From assembly GCA_021399435.1 (NCBI GenBank), contig JAJTUP010000018.1, positions 806,001 to 870,000 of the forward strand: a stretch of DNA of 64,000 bases. The letters run 5' to 3'. Positions 43,776 through 55,043 of the stretch are shown one piece after another (within the stretch, counting starts at the first letter, position 1; each line of letters starts with the position of its first letter). This DNA is from Diaporthe sp. PMI_573 (taxonomy: Eukaryota > Ascomycota > Sordariomycetes > Diaporthales > Diaporthaceae). The position numbers were made by a program, and so were the translations under genes. Under the pieces are notes generated by a model. It did not search any database, was not told where the DNA came from, and worked only from the letters and a program-made list of their open reading frames with translations.

Positions 43776-44802
43776 ATTCCCGGCGGCGCGATTTGGGCCA
43801 AGGTTGGATGCTGGTCTAAGGTACGCAGAGGCCCGATCTGTGGCTGGTCTCGCCTGTCAGGAGAATGGCGACGGATGCAGCGGATGAGCTGTTCAAGTGG
43901 AGAGACGCCAATTTGAAACTGCGTTGGTAGTGGTGACCGGTCGAAGACGTGCCCTGGCTGCTGGCCTTTCTTTAGATTAGATGAGGCCCCGACCTGGCGG
44001 AGATGGAAGTGGTCAAGCGGCAAGTTTTGGTTGCTCAAGTCTGCGATGTGTGGTTGAAGTTTGGAACGGGTTGCCAGGGCTCGGCAGAGGTGGCCTTTTG
44101 AACCGATTCTTGGGACCGTAGGAAGCAGGCTGCAAGTATGGGACATAATCGAAATGTAAACAGTCGAGCGATTTGGTTACCAAATCAGCTGCTGCAGGAA
44201 CCTGCCAAGCAACCGAGTCTGGTTAGCCATCTGCAGAGAGTTCTATTTTGGCGAACTTGCACAGTAGAAGATCATGCCACAACCGGTTGTTGAATGATTT
44301 TGAGCTTACGTGAGGGCCGCCACCGTTTCTACATTGGATCTCCCCCACAAATTCCTCACAAACCGCTATCATCAAACAATCATACGATGGATCGAATGAG
44401 TGCTTCCTTAGATCTCCCATGCCTGCTCTGTTGTGCACATTGGTTCCGTAACAGAACTCGATGTAAACATTGACAGGAACACGGCCAGAGGGCCTCGTTT
44501 ACTGGGCCAGGAGTTTGGCGCGGCCGGGTTGACCATGGAAAACGAAAGATTGAGGCTATTGTCACGATATCATATTGAAACAAGACAAATGTTAGATCCA
44601 TTGAACTTAGCGTAGTGGACATGAGTATCAAGAAGAATGTGGGTGGACATGGAAAGGTATATAGTCCCCAAGAATGCACCACAAACTCACAGTAGTCTTT
44701 TCCCCAGGAGCAGGCATCTTCCATCATTCTTCCCCATTCTACCGTCTTTTCTTCAGTTTCGCATCTTTTGTAAAATAAGCTGCTGGCAGCTTTTCCTTAA
44801 TC
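43776..44802. other. Intergenic, 1 kb, divergent promoters
   Basis: Lies between two divergently oriented genes. No other feature is supported. Confidence 0.45.
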
Positions 44803-46367
44803 ATGCATATCAAGGCTTTGCTCGTCTTGCTCCCTCTCCTCCTCGACCCTGCGAGCTCTTTAGCCATCCCACCAGCGGGGGACCCACGTGCTGCCCCCGG
44901 TCTCGACTCCTCCGTTCACCAAAGCGGCGTTATCCCGGATTACTTCGAAAGCCCCCCCATTCCCCACGGCCAGCGTAATAGGATTGAGAAGCATGTCAAG
45001 CCGATCAAGTCCGAAAAGATCAAGGAGGACTTTGACATTGGATCTCAATATCATACTCTGAATGCCCGCAGTCCAGCTAAGGATAAGAAAAACAAGAATA
45101 ATGGTCCTAAGAAAGATCCCAAGAATACACCCAAACCCGCGGAGGAAAAGAGTACCACCCAGGAGACTAAGCCCCAAGGAGAGTCCTCTGGGGCCCAGCC
45201 TGAGGGTGCTACGACGAGGTCGCGCCAGAAAGAGGAGGACCGCAAGAAAGAGGAGGAACGTCAGAAAGCGGAGGCAAGTAAGACAGCGGAGGAAAATAAG
45301 AAGACGGAGGGACAGCCTCCTACCGAGGAGACTAAGCCTCAAGGCGAGCCCTCAGGAACCCAGCCTCAGTCCCAACCCGGTAGCTCGGAAAAAAAGGAAG
45401 AGGAGAAGCAGTCGAATCCCGGAGGCCAAACGCTGAATTTGCCCGATCGTACCAAGGAAGACGACAAGTCCTCGGAGACCAAGACTGATACTCCAGGAAC
45501 TCAGGGTGAACCAGCCAAAACTCCTGGCCAGCAGGGTGACCAGAACGACGGCGCAGACGACAAGTCCGGCAAGACAGACGACAAGGGCAAAGGGAAGGCA
45601 CCGGACAAGGATGGCAAGAAAGACTATAAGGATAATATGTACCACCTTGTTGACCCGGACCCGAACAAGTCCAGAGCCAAAGAGGCCCTAAATGGGGATC
45701 GATATTTTGACCGCAAGATCGGTGACGGCAACCCGAACGGCCCAAGCCGGTATAATACTCATAATCCTGACTTTTCAGGTGTGCAGAGCCCCGGACAAGA
45801 GCCAGGAGTATCCAAGGCAGAGTCTGAAAGAACGGGTGAACCTCAGCGTCCTCGCCCTGGTGAGCGCGAAGAGAAGGCAACCACCGGCCACAAGACCAAG
45901 AACGAAAAGGGAGAAAGTAATGACCCTGACCCTAATCAAATCTGCATTCTTGAAGCTAACCTCGGATTGTTTCCTTTTAGCGCTGTCAGAATGGCACAGG
46001 ATCACCCCAAAGCCACAGGATCAATTGGAGAAGGACCAGAAGCCTTGGACCGAAGAAGACCTCCGCCAGAATCTGTAAGGCCCGACACAGAAGATTTCTC
46101 CACCAGCAACCCTGGAGACATTGTACTAACCCGTATCTCAGGATCAAGCAGCAGAAGGAATTCCCGAATCACAAATCTGAAGACAAGACCGACGAGTACG
46201 GCAAGCTGACGCAAGAGATGCTGAAGATGTGCAATACCGAGCAGTGCAAAGTGCAAAACGCCCAGCGAAAGCTCCGCCGCTCCCTCACCGACCAGCCGCT
46301 CCTTCGCAGGCGGCTCGAAAGCCTTCTGCAGGAGCGCGACCATCTGGTCGCGATGGCCATGAGGTAA
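44803..46367 (+). CDS. Secreted Lys/Glu/Gln-rich low-complexity protein
   Basis: Three exons, 44803-45916, 45981-46074 and 46142-46367, giving 477 aa. Reading through the first donor would give a shorter, less credible tail. The signal peptide is MHIKALLVLLPLLLDPASSL. Residues 85-300 are highly charged and low-complexity, with a diverged internal repeat (TTQETKPQGESSGAQPEG and PTEETKPQGEPSGTQPQS) and a Glu/Lys helix (KEEDRKKEEERQKAEASK). The C-terminal 100 residues are different: KPWTEEDLRQNLIKQQKEFP, a Cys pair in KMCNTEQCKVQNAQRKLRRS, and a helix RRRLESLLQERDHLVAMAMR, which looks like a folded or coiled-coil module. No family is recognised. Secretion plus a disordered middle recalls effector candidates, but that is inference only. 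Confidence 0.72.
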
Positions 46368-47337
46368 CGAACGGGCTGCGCACGCCTTGCCAGTTTTTCG
46401 AGGGTCTGGGAGGAGAGAAACGCGAGGCAGGTTCCTCGGGTAGCGCACCACGATTGGACTTGGACAGCCGGACTGTCTCATCGAGTCTTGGGTGTAAGGA
46501 CAAGAAAAGATGCGGCGGTGGGTGTTGGGGAAGATGCCTTAGTGTTTGTATAGGTAAATAGGCACGTGCCAGCTGGTCTGGTTCTCGATTTATTGCGCGG
46601 TTGCGGGTACAACCTCCGATAGATTGAATTGTGAAAACGCTGTCTTGCCACTGCTTCTCCAATATTTGGAGCGCTGTGGGATCTATTGTCGTGTGGCTAG
46701 ACTCATCTGCCGTCCATACCTGGGAATATGCCTGCAATAGATATTGACGTTGCTGTGTCTTCATTTTCTTTCGTTGCTGTGACCTGTCCTTGTTTGTGGA
46801 CCTTCTTTCGTGACCTGATGTCGGATGGGTCATAACACATGGGCCGGTATTAGATGGGACAACCGTTGAAATCAGGAAGATGTAAGAAAGAGATCTCCTT
46901 GAGGTGGTTATACACTGCAAGACTCTAGGCCGGTGGAGTTCGTTTTTGTAGGCAAAAATTTAGAGTAAAGAAAAGCTTTCCTACTTACCAGATCTATCAA
47001 GGTAGATACATTCGTGCAACAGCCTGGATACCGGAACCTTTGGTTGAGGATGTCTAAATATGAGCGTGCCAGTAGACCCCGGACTTCTTGGTATATTTGG
47101 GGACATTGGAGTCCTCGACGTCCGTGGGCTGGAAATCTCCAGCTGCTCCCTACCCCATGAATGGTTTCACGACCAGCTTTGGATGGTTTGGCATTGTATT
47201 GAGGTAGATGTTTATGTTGTATATCTTCTCAGGATGGTAGAGACTCGGTAGCATGTAAGTTCAGGCTCTGGGGAGCTAGCATCTTCAGGCAAACATCGCT
47301 AGGTGACAACAAACTCCCTCCGCTTAGCAATATCTAT
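46368..47337. other. Intergenic, 1 kb, nothing recognised
   Basis: A minus-strand frame (46285-46920) overlaps the end of the previous gene and has no recognisable content. Confidence 0.45.
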
Positions 47338-48150
47338 CTATCCCTGAACAACATCTGCACCAGCCTCAAATACCGCTGTAGCTAAGCCGATCCGCTGAAA
47401 CTGCTCTTGGTTGCTGGATGATGAACTCAACACCATTATCGCAACTTTATGAGCTGGAACACACCCTGACGCACTTTCAAATTCCATCGTGTATCCTTCC
47501 ACTTTGGGGACATCCAAAATCAATACTCCTTCAACACTAGCCTTAACCCAATTTTTCGATGTTGCCGCCCGATGTCGCCCGCTGCACAAAGACATTCCGC
47601 TCACCGTGAGGCCCTTGCATCACGACTTCGCGAAGTATCCTGTCTATCCTGAACTGAAGCCTGTGCGGGCGATAGGAAGTCTTATCTGTGAGCTTGTACT
47701 CTTTTTTAGTCGCATCCCAAGCAAGGTTGAAACTTTGTGAGAGCGCAGAGAGCTTTATCCAACCGCCGTGGACAGCTCGGAATCGATTCGGACTTGACAG
47801 AGGAACATCGTATTCCAGGAGGTTGACCCAACGGATCCATATACAGATCGACCGTCTTTGCGTGTAAGGTCCGGCAAACAGTATTCAGTGAGTCCATCGA
47901 TAAAGGCCCAAGAGAATGATGGGGCAGCCGGATTGGTTGGAGACGGCAGCGGCCTCTGCTTCCGTCTAATACGTCCTGCTCTCCAAGCTCGACCAATGTT
48001 GATATCGGCCCGCCAGATGCCGGCAATATACTCATCGCCGGATGATTTAGCAATAATGTTAGCAAGTGCTGATAGCACGGGCAGTTTATCGCTAGGGAGT
48101 GTAAGCCTCCTTCGGGTGTAATTCGGTATGACCATCAAGCGCCACTCCAT
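47338..48150 (-). pseudogene. Relic of a HET-domain (heterokaryon incompatibility-type) gene
   Basis: On the minus strand 48150-47755 encodes the typical region that follows the HET domain: MEWRLMVIPNYTRRRLTLPS, DKLPVLSALANII, DEYIAGIWRADI and the SFSWAFIDG box (usually PSWSWAS.DG). Farther on, in another frame (47604-47338), a HET-type C-terminal piece reads GVLILDVPKVEGYTMEF and FQRIGLATAVFEAGA. The N-terminal HET domain itself is not found upstream, and the pieces lie in different frames without a clear intron set. I read this as a truncated, decayed copy. It has no expected function. Confidence 0.65.
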
Positions 48151-48451
48151 ATAAGTTGTCGAAACAAAGTCACTGTTTAAAGCCTTGCATAGCGCATCTC
48201 ACTGTTATCGTCGATAAGACACATTGTTCCTTGTCCTTATAGGGCACTCATTGCCGTTCCAGCTCAGTAGAGGAACTCAAAGAATACAAATAGTCCATAC
48301 ATTACCTAGGTACTGATGCCTTACAGCAACATCGCTGCTGCGAAGGACCCCAGTCCTGAGACTCATCTACAAGCCGCACAAGCATTAGGTGGCAGATTGC
48401 AGGGTTGCCTCCCGGGTTTGCCTGTCTTGCCCCTAATAAAGGACCCGGGGC

Positions 48452-48990
48452 GTGCAAGAAACAGTCGCTCGTACAGGCTCTCGGTGGCAAGGTGGTCAGA
48501 AATGGAGCGGGGAAGTGTGGAAGCAAGTTGGGGGGTCTAAGAGATGTAGTATTGAAGATGCCTATTATAGGTCTCTCAGACCCTACCCCTGTCGCACCTC
48601 AGGGGCTGCCACAGGAACTCCTGTGTGGCAACTACTTGTTCCACCTGCTGCCAGGAACGTTCTCGCTTGGTACCAAGACGCAAATAATGACAAGTATTTG
48701 GAGAGTATGGATCATAAGGCCCAGTAAGTCTTCCATCGGAACAAGCTATGTCCAATGACCTCGTGTTTCGGGTCAGAAAGGTTTTGCTAACGTCTTAGAA
48801 GGAAAGTTGTTCGTGCCGGGGATAGGGAGGATGAATTCATTACTTACATGAACACCAGTCGAACGGACCCAATCGAATGACGCTATAAGGGTGAAGACAG
48901 AATCGCCAGGTTGAAGGCACTCAAGAAGCAGTGGGACCCCAACGGCGTTTTCACCAGAGAGTTCCTTCCAAAACGGCCAAGGTTCTCCCA
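48452..48990 (+). pseudogene. Relic of a FAD-linked oxidoreductase C-terminus (BBE domain)
   Basis: The frame from 48452 ends at a good donor (GTAAGT at 48723) and joins, through a GCTAAC branch and a GTCTTAG acceptor, to an exon from about 48800. That exon reads EFITYMNTSRTDPIE, then an in-frame TGA, then RYKGEDRIARLKALKKQWDP and NGVFTREFL. This is the canonical end of BBE-type oxidases (Tyr-x-Asn, then RLxxLKxxxDPxxVF). The FAD domain is missing. An intact relative follows on the same strand at 49787, so this may be an old tandem duplicate. Confidence 0.65.
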
Positions 48991-49786
48991 TTGCCAATTC
49001 CAAAGGATGAATTGAGCAATGGCCATAGAGAATAATCACCATGATATTATGAATGGATATCTGGGCCCGAGGACAGGCTGACTTACATTGGGTCAGAATG
49101 AGCTTTCAAAGCTTCAGCTATAAGATATTCCTCAACATTTCTCTATATAGGTGGTTCCATTTTGAATCCATAAGACACGACTGCCAAATTAGGTATAACC
49201 TGTTTTGGATCATTATAAATTGCTTTGAAATGGCACTGTAGCAGCATGCCCTACCACCTCGTGATGGCACAGCAGGGTGCAATGTTACCCGGGTTGGTTT
49301 GCAGAATTCCAGGATCACGTTGCATGGGGAGAGGATGACAAGGCAACCACCAGACTGATTTGCCACAGCTAAATGCAATGCAAAGCCAGCTTTCGTCGAA
49401 GCGAACGGTTGTATACATATATAGCGCCCGTTACACTGCATTATCGGGTCTCGTTTCGTCTGAATAGTAAGCCTTTAGGCCTTGGCATATTGAAAGGGAC
49501 TGGCTGAGCCATGAGGAGAGCTGCCGCATCACTTTTTGAATTCGCCAGTGTAAATATCGTGGTGCAGCGGCAGTTTTTGTATGTCCGGAGAATAGGTGTG
49601 GCGGTATTGGCGTTCTTGTTTATGGTGTGAGTATTTGAATTGTAACCAAACTATATAGGCCTACGGGCCTCTATCCTGTTGATAGAGCCCGGAAACTGAC
49701 GGCCCAGGACTGTAGCGCGATATATTCGAGCAGTTCCGCCTGCTGTTCTCGAGTAATTGCAACTATTACTACAGACTCCAATTACA
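48991..49786. other. Intergenic, promoter side of the FAD oxidase gene
   Basis: Short frames only. The last 130 bp before the ATG are pyrimidine-mixed with a possible CTATATAGG TATA-like word near 49650. Confidence 0.4.
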
Positions 49787-51969
49787 ATGGAGCAGTCTTT
49801 GTTATTGTTGATTGCATTCGTGAGCTTTGCTTTCTCGTACAATTTTCCGTTCGAAGCTACTCAGTTGACGGACGAAGACGTCCTCAACAACCCCAGCGTT
49901 GCTTTCGGTGACACCTTGAATCCGGATCTCTCAGACGCACAATGCAAGACATACCCGGGAGACGCAGAGTGGCCTTCAGAAGCACAATGGCAAGACTTCA
50001 ACGCGACATTAGAAGGTGCTCTGATAAAGCCAACTCCCATTCCTGCACCATGCTATGCCGGGCCGCAGTATGACGCACTGAGCTGTACTAGAATCCAGCA
50101 GCAATGGACCAATTCCAGCATCCAGTAAGAGGATTCAGATCAAATCATCCGCTTCAAAAAGACTGACACATACCAAGCATGAACGACCCCGTGTCAATCG
50201 GTCCTCAACGGGTCGAAGGTAACACCTGTCCACCAACCTCCAACCCTAACGACACATGCACACTCGACGGGTTCCCCGCCTACGTCGTCAGAGCGACAAC
50301 GGTGAAGCACATCCAACTCGCCGTGAATTTCGCCCGCAACGCCAACATACGGCTCGTGATCAAGTAAGCACACCTTTTGCACGGTGCCAGCTCAACAACA
50401 TGTCAACTGCTCGGCAGCTTGTAACACCGTGAACATCTTCTACTGCCTGGGTAGACCCAGGCAAGCTCAGACTGACAGCGCTGTAGGAACACAGGCCACG
50501 ACTTCCTCGGCCGCTCCACCGGCGGCGGGGCCCTCTCCATCTGGACGCACGCCCTCAAAGAATTCTCTCTCCTCCCCTCCTACACAATTGGGCGCTACAC
50601 CGGCAAAGCCGCGCGCATGAGCGCCGGCCTGCAGGGCTACGACTTGACGGCCTACGCGTCGCAGCACGGCGTCTCCATCGTCGCGCCGGGCGGCCCGACG
50701 GTCGGAGCCCTGGGCGGCTTCCTCGCGTCCGGCGGCCACTCCGCCTACACGTCGTACCTGGGGCTCGGCGTGGACCAGGTGCTATCCATCCAGGTCGTCA
50801 CGGCGGACGGGCGGTTTGTCACGGCGGATCCGGAGCAGAATACTGATTTGTTCTACGCTATGCGAGGAGGTGGCGCAGGTACAGCATCTCTATTATACCC
50901 CAGATATCCCCAGTCAGAAATTACTACTAACGACAACAACAACCTGAACAAAGGAACCTACGGCGTCCTCACTTCTGCCATCATCAAAGTCTACTCCCCG
51001 ATCCCTATCGCCTCGACCAGCATCTCATTCTCAACGACCGCACGCGGCGCCCTCCCCGCCACGTCCCCCGCCGCCTTCTGGCGCGGCATGCGCACCTACT
51101 TCGCCTTCGTCCCGGGCATGTGCGACGACGGCGGCCAGGGCTACAACTTCATCCGGCCCGTCCCCGTCTTCAACGGCAGCGCCGGCACTGTCGACGTGTC
51201 CCGCAACCTCACCTTCACAACCAGCATCAGCTACCCGGCCATGAGCGCCGCGGACGCGACGACGCGCGTGGCCGCCCTGGTCGCCGACCTGCGCGCCGCG
51301 GGCGTCAACCTTAACACGCCGGTCGTCTCCGTGTACGGCGGGCCCCGCCCCAACGGGACCACTCCTCCCCCTGCACTCCCCGCGCGTCCGCCGGGCGACC
51401 TCGTCGAGCAGAAGCGCATGGCGACGCGGCTGTTTCCGCGCGAGAACCTCGCGGACCCGGCGCTGCTGAACAGGACCAACGAGGTCATCCGGACCTACGT
51501 CGAGGACGGGGGCTACGTCTTCCACGGGATCAACTACTCGCCGACGAGCGAGCGCGCCGGGTGGCCCGGAAGCGACAGCGGCGTCAACCCGGCGTTCCGC
51601 AGGACAGTGATGCACGGCCAAGGGTGGGAGGGCCCGGAGTCGACGACGCCGCCGCTCGAGAGCATGGTGGCGAACCACGCGCGCTTCCGGCGGTACTTCC
51701 AGGGTTTCATTGACGTGTCGCCCGGGGCCGGCAGCTATATCAATGAGGCGGATGCTGGGGAGCCTGAGTGGCAGCAGGCGTTTTATGGGGACAAGTATGA
51801 GAGGTTGGTGGGGATCAAGAGGGCGAGGGATCCGTGGAGCTTGTTTTTGGCGGCGGTGAGTCCGGGCATGGACGAGTGGGAGGTGAGGAAGCCTGAGGGG
51901 TATGAGGAGCTGCCGTCGCAGAACGGGAGGCTGTGTCGTGTTGGTGGTGCTTGGACAGGGGGTCGGTAA
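49787..51969 (+). CDS. Secreted FAD-linked oxidoreductase (FAD_binding_4 + BBE)
   Basis: Four exons: 49787-50124, 50178-50363, 50487-50878, 50954-51969, giving 643 aa. The third intron (75 bp) is a multiple of three without stops, so the frame looks continuous across it, but it has a donor, a TACTAAC branch site and an acceptor, and removing it restores the family's GGGAGTYGVLTS motif. The signal peptide is MEQSLLLLIAFVSFAFS. The PCMH-type FAD domain includes NTGHDFLGRSTGGGALSIWT, whose His is the usual 8-alpha covalent FAD site, and GGFLASGGHSAYTSYLGLGV. The BBE part ends with YINEADAGEPEWQQAFYGDK and YERLVGIKRARDPWSLF. Such enzymes oxidise sugars, alcohols or biosynthetic intermediates using oxygen; the substrate here is unknown. 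The coding region is strongly GC-rich. Confidence 0.9.
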
Positions 51970-52285
51970 AGTATTGATGTAGGATCGGAGAGTTGGTTGG
52001 TAGAAGGTCATTGGTGATATAGTACTACAGCAGAGTATAACAGGATATGTGACGACCTGGTGTTGGCAACATAACAAGCGGATATTGTGGCAAAGTGTGT
52101 CCCGCCAGTGATTATGTCTGCTTCGCCTACCATGATGTCGCGAAAGCGAACTTGTATGAGAAACTCAGCTGAAACCTATTCTACAATGGTTTCTGCTAAA
52201 GATGAGATCTAATACTATTCGCGTGATGATCCACTCAGTGCGATGAAAGGCAGGAAACGCTGGCTGTACAAACGAGTGCGCACAC
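51970..52285. other. Convergent spacer
   Basis: A 316-bp tail-to-tail spacer between the FAD oxidase and the SDR. Nothing else is seen. Confidence 0.4.
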
Positions 52286-53151
52286 CTACCACTCCTCAAT
52301 GGCACCAGTGTACAGCACCTTTTTGCCGCCGTGTGTCTCCTTGCTCGATGACGTGATTACCTTTACCATGCCATCGCACGACTCGTCTACTGTGATGTAG
52401 GCCGACTCCAGGCCCAAGGCACGAGCGCCAGTGTTGCCGAGGTCAGTCTGGACCCAGCCGGGGTTCAAAACCCAGGCGTTGAGCCAATTCTCTTCTGCGT
52501 TGATGCGAATCGTAAACCAGTTGAGCGCAGTCTTGGTTGGGCCATACACAGCATTTGGGATCGGGGGCTGCTTGCTGTTGTTTAGCCGCACAATATTAGC
52601 ATAGGACCATTCCATCCAATCTGAATACGGGGAAAGTCGAAAGAAGAGAAAATTGAAAAGATATTAGATCAGCAGAGTGAGTAATGAAGAACTCACGTGA
52701 GATCGCCGGCATTGGACCCCATGGCAACGAACCGCGGCCCCTTAATTGACTTCTTCAACAATTCTCGCGTGGCTTGGTAAAGTGAGATGAGGCCATAGAC
52801 GTTGGCTTCATTGTGAGCCTTCAGATCAGAAAGCTTGAGGTCAAAGACGCTTGGCCACGCATTGCAGATGCCCGCGTTGGAGATCACGATGTCAAAGTGC
52901 TCGATCCCATACTTCTCCCCGAGCTCCTTGACGGCGTCGAAGGCGTCCTTGTGAACGGTGGCATCGATCTTGACAACGACCAGCTTGCTTCCATCGCCCA
53001 CGGGCAGGTTGCTCAGCGCCTTTGACGTCGGATGCGCGGGGTTGCGATTGCCTGCGATAACGGTGTGGTTGGGCAGCGCCAGGTAGCGCCTGACGAGGCC
53101 CTCGCCGAGTCCACGGTTCCCGCCGGTGACAAGGACTACTGTTTGGGACAT
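52286..53151 (-). pseudogene. Short-chain dehydrogenase (norsolorinate ketoreductase-like), exons out of frame
   Basis: Exon 1 (53151-52697) carries the NAD(P) motif TGGNRGLG (residues 9-16), the NAG motif in DIVISNAGICNAW and the Ser-region FVAMGSNAGDL. Exon 2 (from 52620 to 52286) carries the catalytic YGPTK and the LNPGWVQTDLGN motif. Together they are the length and order expected of this SDR family (about 250 aa). However, the only good donor (GTGAGT at 52696) leaves phase 2, while the only acceptor (TATTCAG before 52620) requires phase 1 to reach the conserved frame; spliced as is, a stop follows within nine codons. One extra or missing base near 52616-52620 would explain this. So the gene is either recently broken, affected by a sequence error, or spliced in a way I cannot see. 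Confidence 0.7.
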
Positions 53152-53683
53152 GACGATAAGGTTGTGTGTAAGTAAAGAGCAAGCAATGAATGAGTGCGCA
53201 GGTAAAACGGGAAACGGAAGCTGTTGAAGACTGGTATGGTGCAAGTCTCGCAAGTTGTTGGCACGATATAAATATTTAGGCAGCCAGTCGCCTTAAGGCA
53301 TTCAAAGATCAGGATGCTCAAAGATGAAGATTACAAATCATACACTGCGCCTCTTACGTACTTCGTATCAAGACGTCCTATTCTTTTATCTAAGTGCCTA
53401 CCTCATTTTGAATAATTATCTAAGCGGCTCTTCGCGACGCGCTGAGCGGGACAGGGGCGAAAAAATTGACTGATCATCTCTCTCCATATAGTGCTGTCGT
53501 AATTACACCGTAGATGTGCTACTCTATTTTTTTTTTCTTCGTCGCAACACTCGTCAATGCTGATATTCCATATAACACTGCGAACAAACTAGTTAAACTG
53601 AGATAATTCTATAACTCAGCCAGCATCTTTGTATCTGCAATTTCAACGTCGCGTCGTGTGTTGTAAGTGAGGACATCGTCCTC
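53152..53683. other. Intergenic, AT-rich
   Basis: Includes a T-run near 53530. No gene is seen. Confidence 0.45.
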
Positions 53684-54199
53684 TCAATTTTCCAAAATGA
53701 ATGTCTGCCTCACAGCCCGAACGCTACTTTCAGTGGTATGGCGGGCGACGTCCAGTACGGTGTCTGTTGGAGGATCCACAACTGGTTCATGATCAAGACA
53801 CCTCCCTCGATCCTGAAGCATAGTGGCATATAGTCCAAACGCTTTTCCAAAAAGGCTGACATGTCCTGTAGGAATTCTCTGATAAATGTGGCTCATGACT
53901 TCCGAGACCCCGATGGCCATGCTCACGAGGTCTCTGTAGTTGCAATGGTTCTCGAGTTCAATACACCGCCCAGCTTCCAGGACGACATGCTTCGCAGACC
54001 GAATAACTTGCTCCTCGTCCTCTGGTAAGTCAGCATGAGCAAAATGTCTAGCTAAGGGGACAATCTGCTTACCAGTGGCGCTCTGCTCATGGATGCTGCC
54101 GGCCACGACCAGCAGCCATTTGACCAGGAATATCGACAGTCCTACGGCACAGAGGAAGCCTTGGGGATCAGCGCCAATATTAAAGGGGTAATTGATCAT
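53684..54199 (-). CDS. Hypothetical protein, uncertain start
   Basis: The frame is open to 54247, but the first ATG is at 54199. An in-frame 51-bp intron is likely (donor GTAAGC at 54072, TGCTGAC branch, acceptor at 54022). With it removed, the product is about 154 aa: a hydrophobic segment near the N-terminus (FLCAVGLSIFLVKWLLVVAG), then a helical region with two Cys (SAKHVVLEAGRCIELENHCN). I do not recognise it. It could be the remaining 3' part of a larger gene such as a transcription-factor regulatory domain, but no DNA-binding domain is found upstream. Confidence 0.35.
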   Translation of the reverse strand: MINYPFNIGADPQGFLCAVGLSIFLVKWLLVVAGSIHEQSATGKQIVPLARHFAHADLPEDEEQVIRSAKHVVLEAGRCIELENHCNYRDLVSMAIGVSEVMSHIYQRIPTGHVSLFGKAFGLYATMLQDRGRCLDHEPVVDPPTDTVLDVARHTTESSVRAVRQTFILEN

Positions 54200-54928
54200 A
54201 CCGATACCTGGACCTCTCAATATCTGCTCATCCAGTATATGGATCACACTATAAGGTGGTCACACTATAAAGTGCCGGAAACAGCTGGGGGGGTGGTCGG
54301 GCTGGGAGACGCAAGTCGTGATGCCAAGCTGCCAGCTATGTAACATCCTGCAACGTCGCAAGGAACTGTGGGATATCCATGTGCAATTGCGTACGAGCTA
54401 CGCCTGCCAGAAGGTACAACCCGGAATTGTCCGAGTGGGATGGACAGGGTGAGAAATTCGCCAATGAAGACAAACCCGACCTATGCGAGGGTTTCAGCAA
54501 CTAAAACGCAACTAGCGAAGGATGAGGCTGGGAAATGTAGGATATTCATGTTAAAGTGACTTACTGAAAAAAATAATGGTTTTAGATGCATTAGTAGTAT
54601 ATCGCAACCACATTTGGAAAAGGTATGCATCGTCCTCGAACAGCCCATCTGGGTGGAGGAAGAGGAAGACACATCCTGACTGATGAGCAATATTCTACAA
54701 CTGTCATGATTTATCAAATGAATACCGTGGTCGCACGCTGACACCCGGCCAAGGTCGTCCGTGGATAAAAGAGTGTTAAAAATTCACAGAGCTATCACAA
54801 GCAATGTATATGCTTGCAAAAGATAACCAAGGATTGATAATTAGACAACGATTCAATAAGAATTTATGCACCCCATCATTTCCTCTGTTTTTTGGCTCAA
54901 GCATTGCAGAGAACCGTTTTTTAACCGC
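54200..54928. other. Intergenic, nothing recognised
   Basis: Upstream of the repeat element copy C. No gene is seen. Confidence 0.4.
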
Positions 54929-55043
54929 ACTGTTATCGGCATTACATGTGATTTAACGCTGGGTCTCTGAACGTTTACCGCTGTGTGGAGGGACCGCCTA
55001 CAGCTCTATAAGAGCATATACACGGATGAAAAGCGAGACCACC
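54929..55043 (+). repeat. Dispersed short element, copy C (core 54961-55043)
   Basis: The 83-bp core is more diverged than copies A and B (GGAGGGACCGCCTACAG shared) and has a CTCTATAAGAG TATA-like word where the other copies have ACTGCTTAAGAAG. The 15-bp block ACTGTTATCGGCATT upstream of the core is shared with copy A. It lies 341 bp upstream of the C45 gene ATG, same orientation. Confidence 0.8.

Noticed and set aside
51031..52077. 348-codon minus-strand frame over the FAD oxidase
   Set aside because: Arg/Pro/His-rich shadow of a GC-rich gene; the plus strand has all FAD and BBE motifs.
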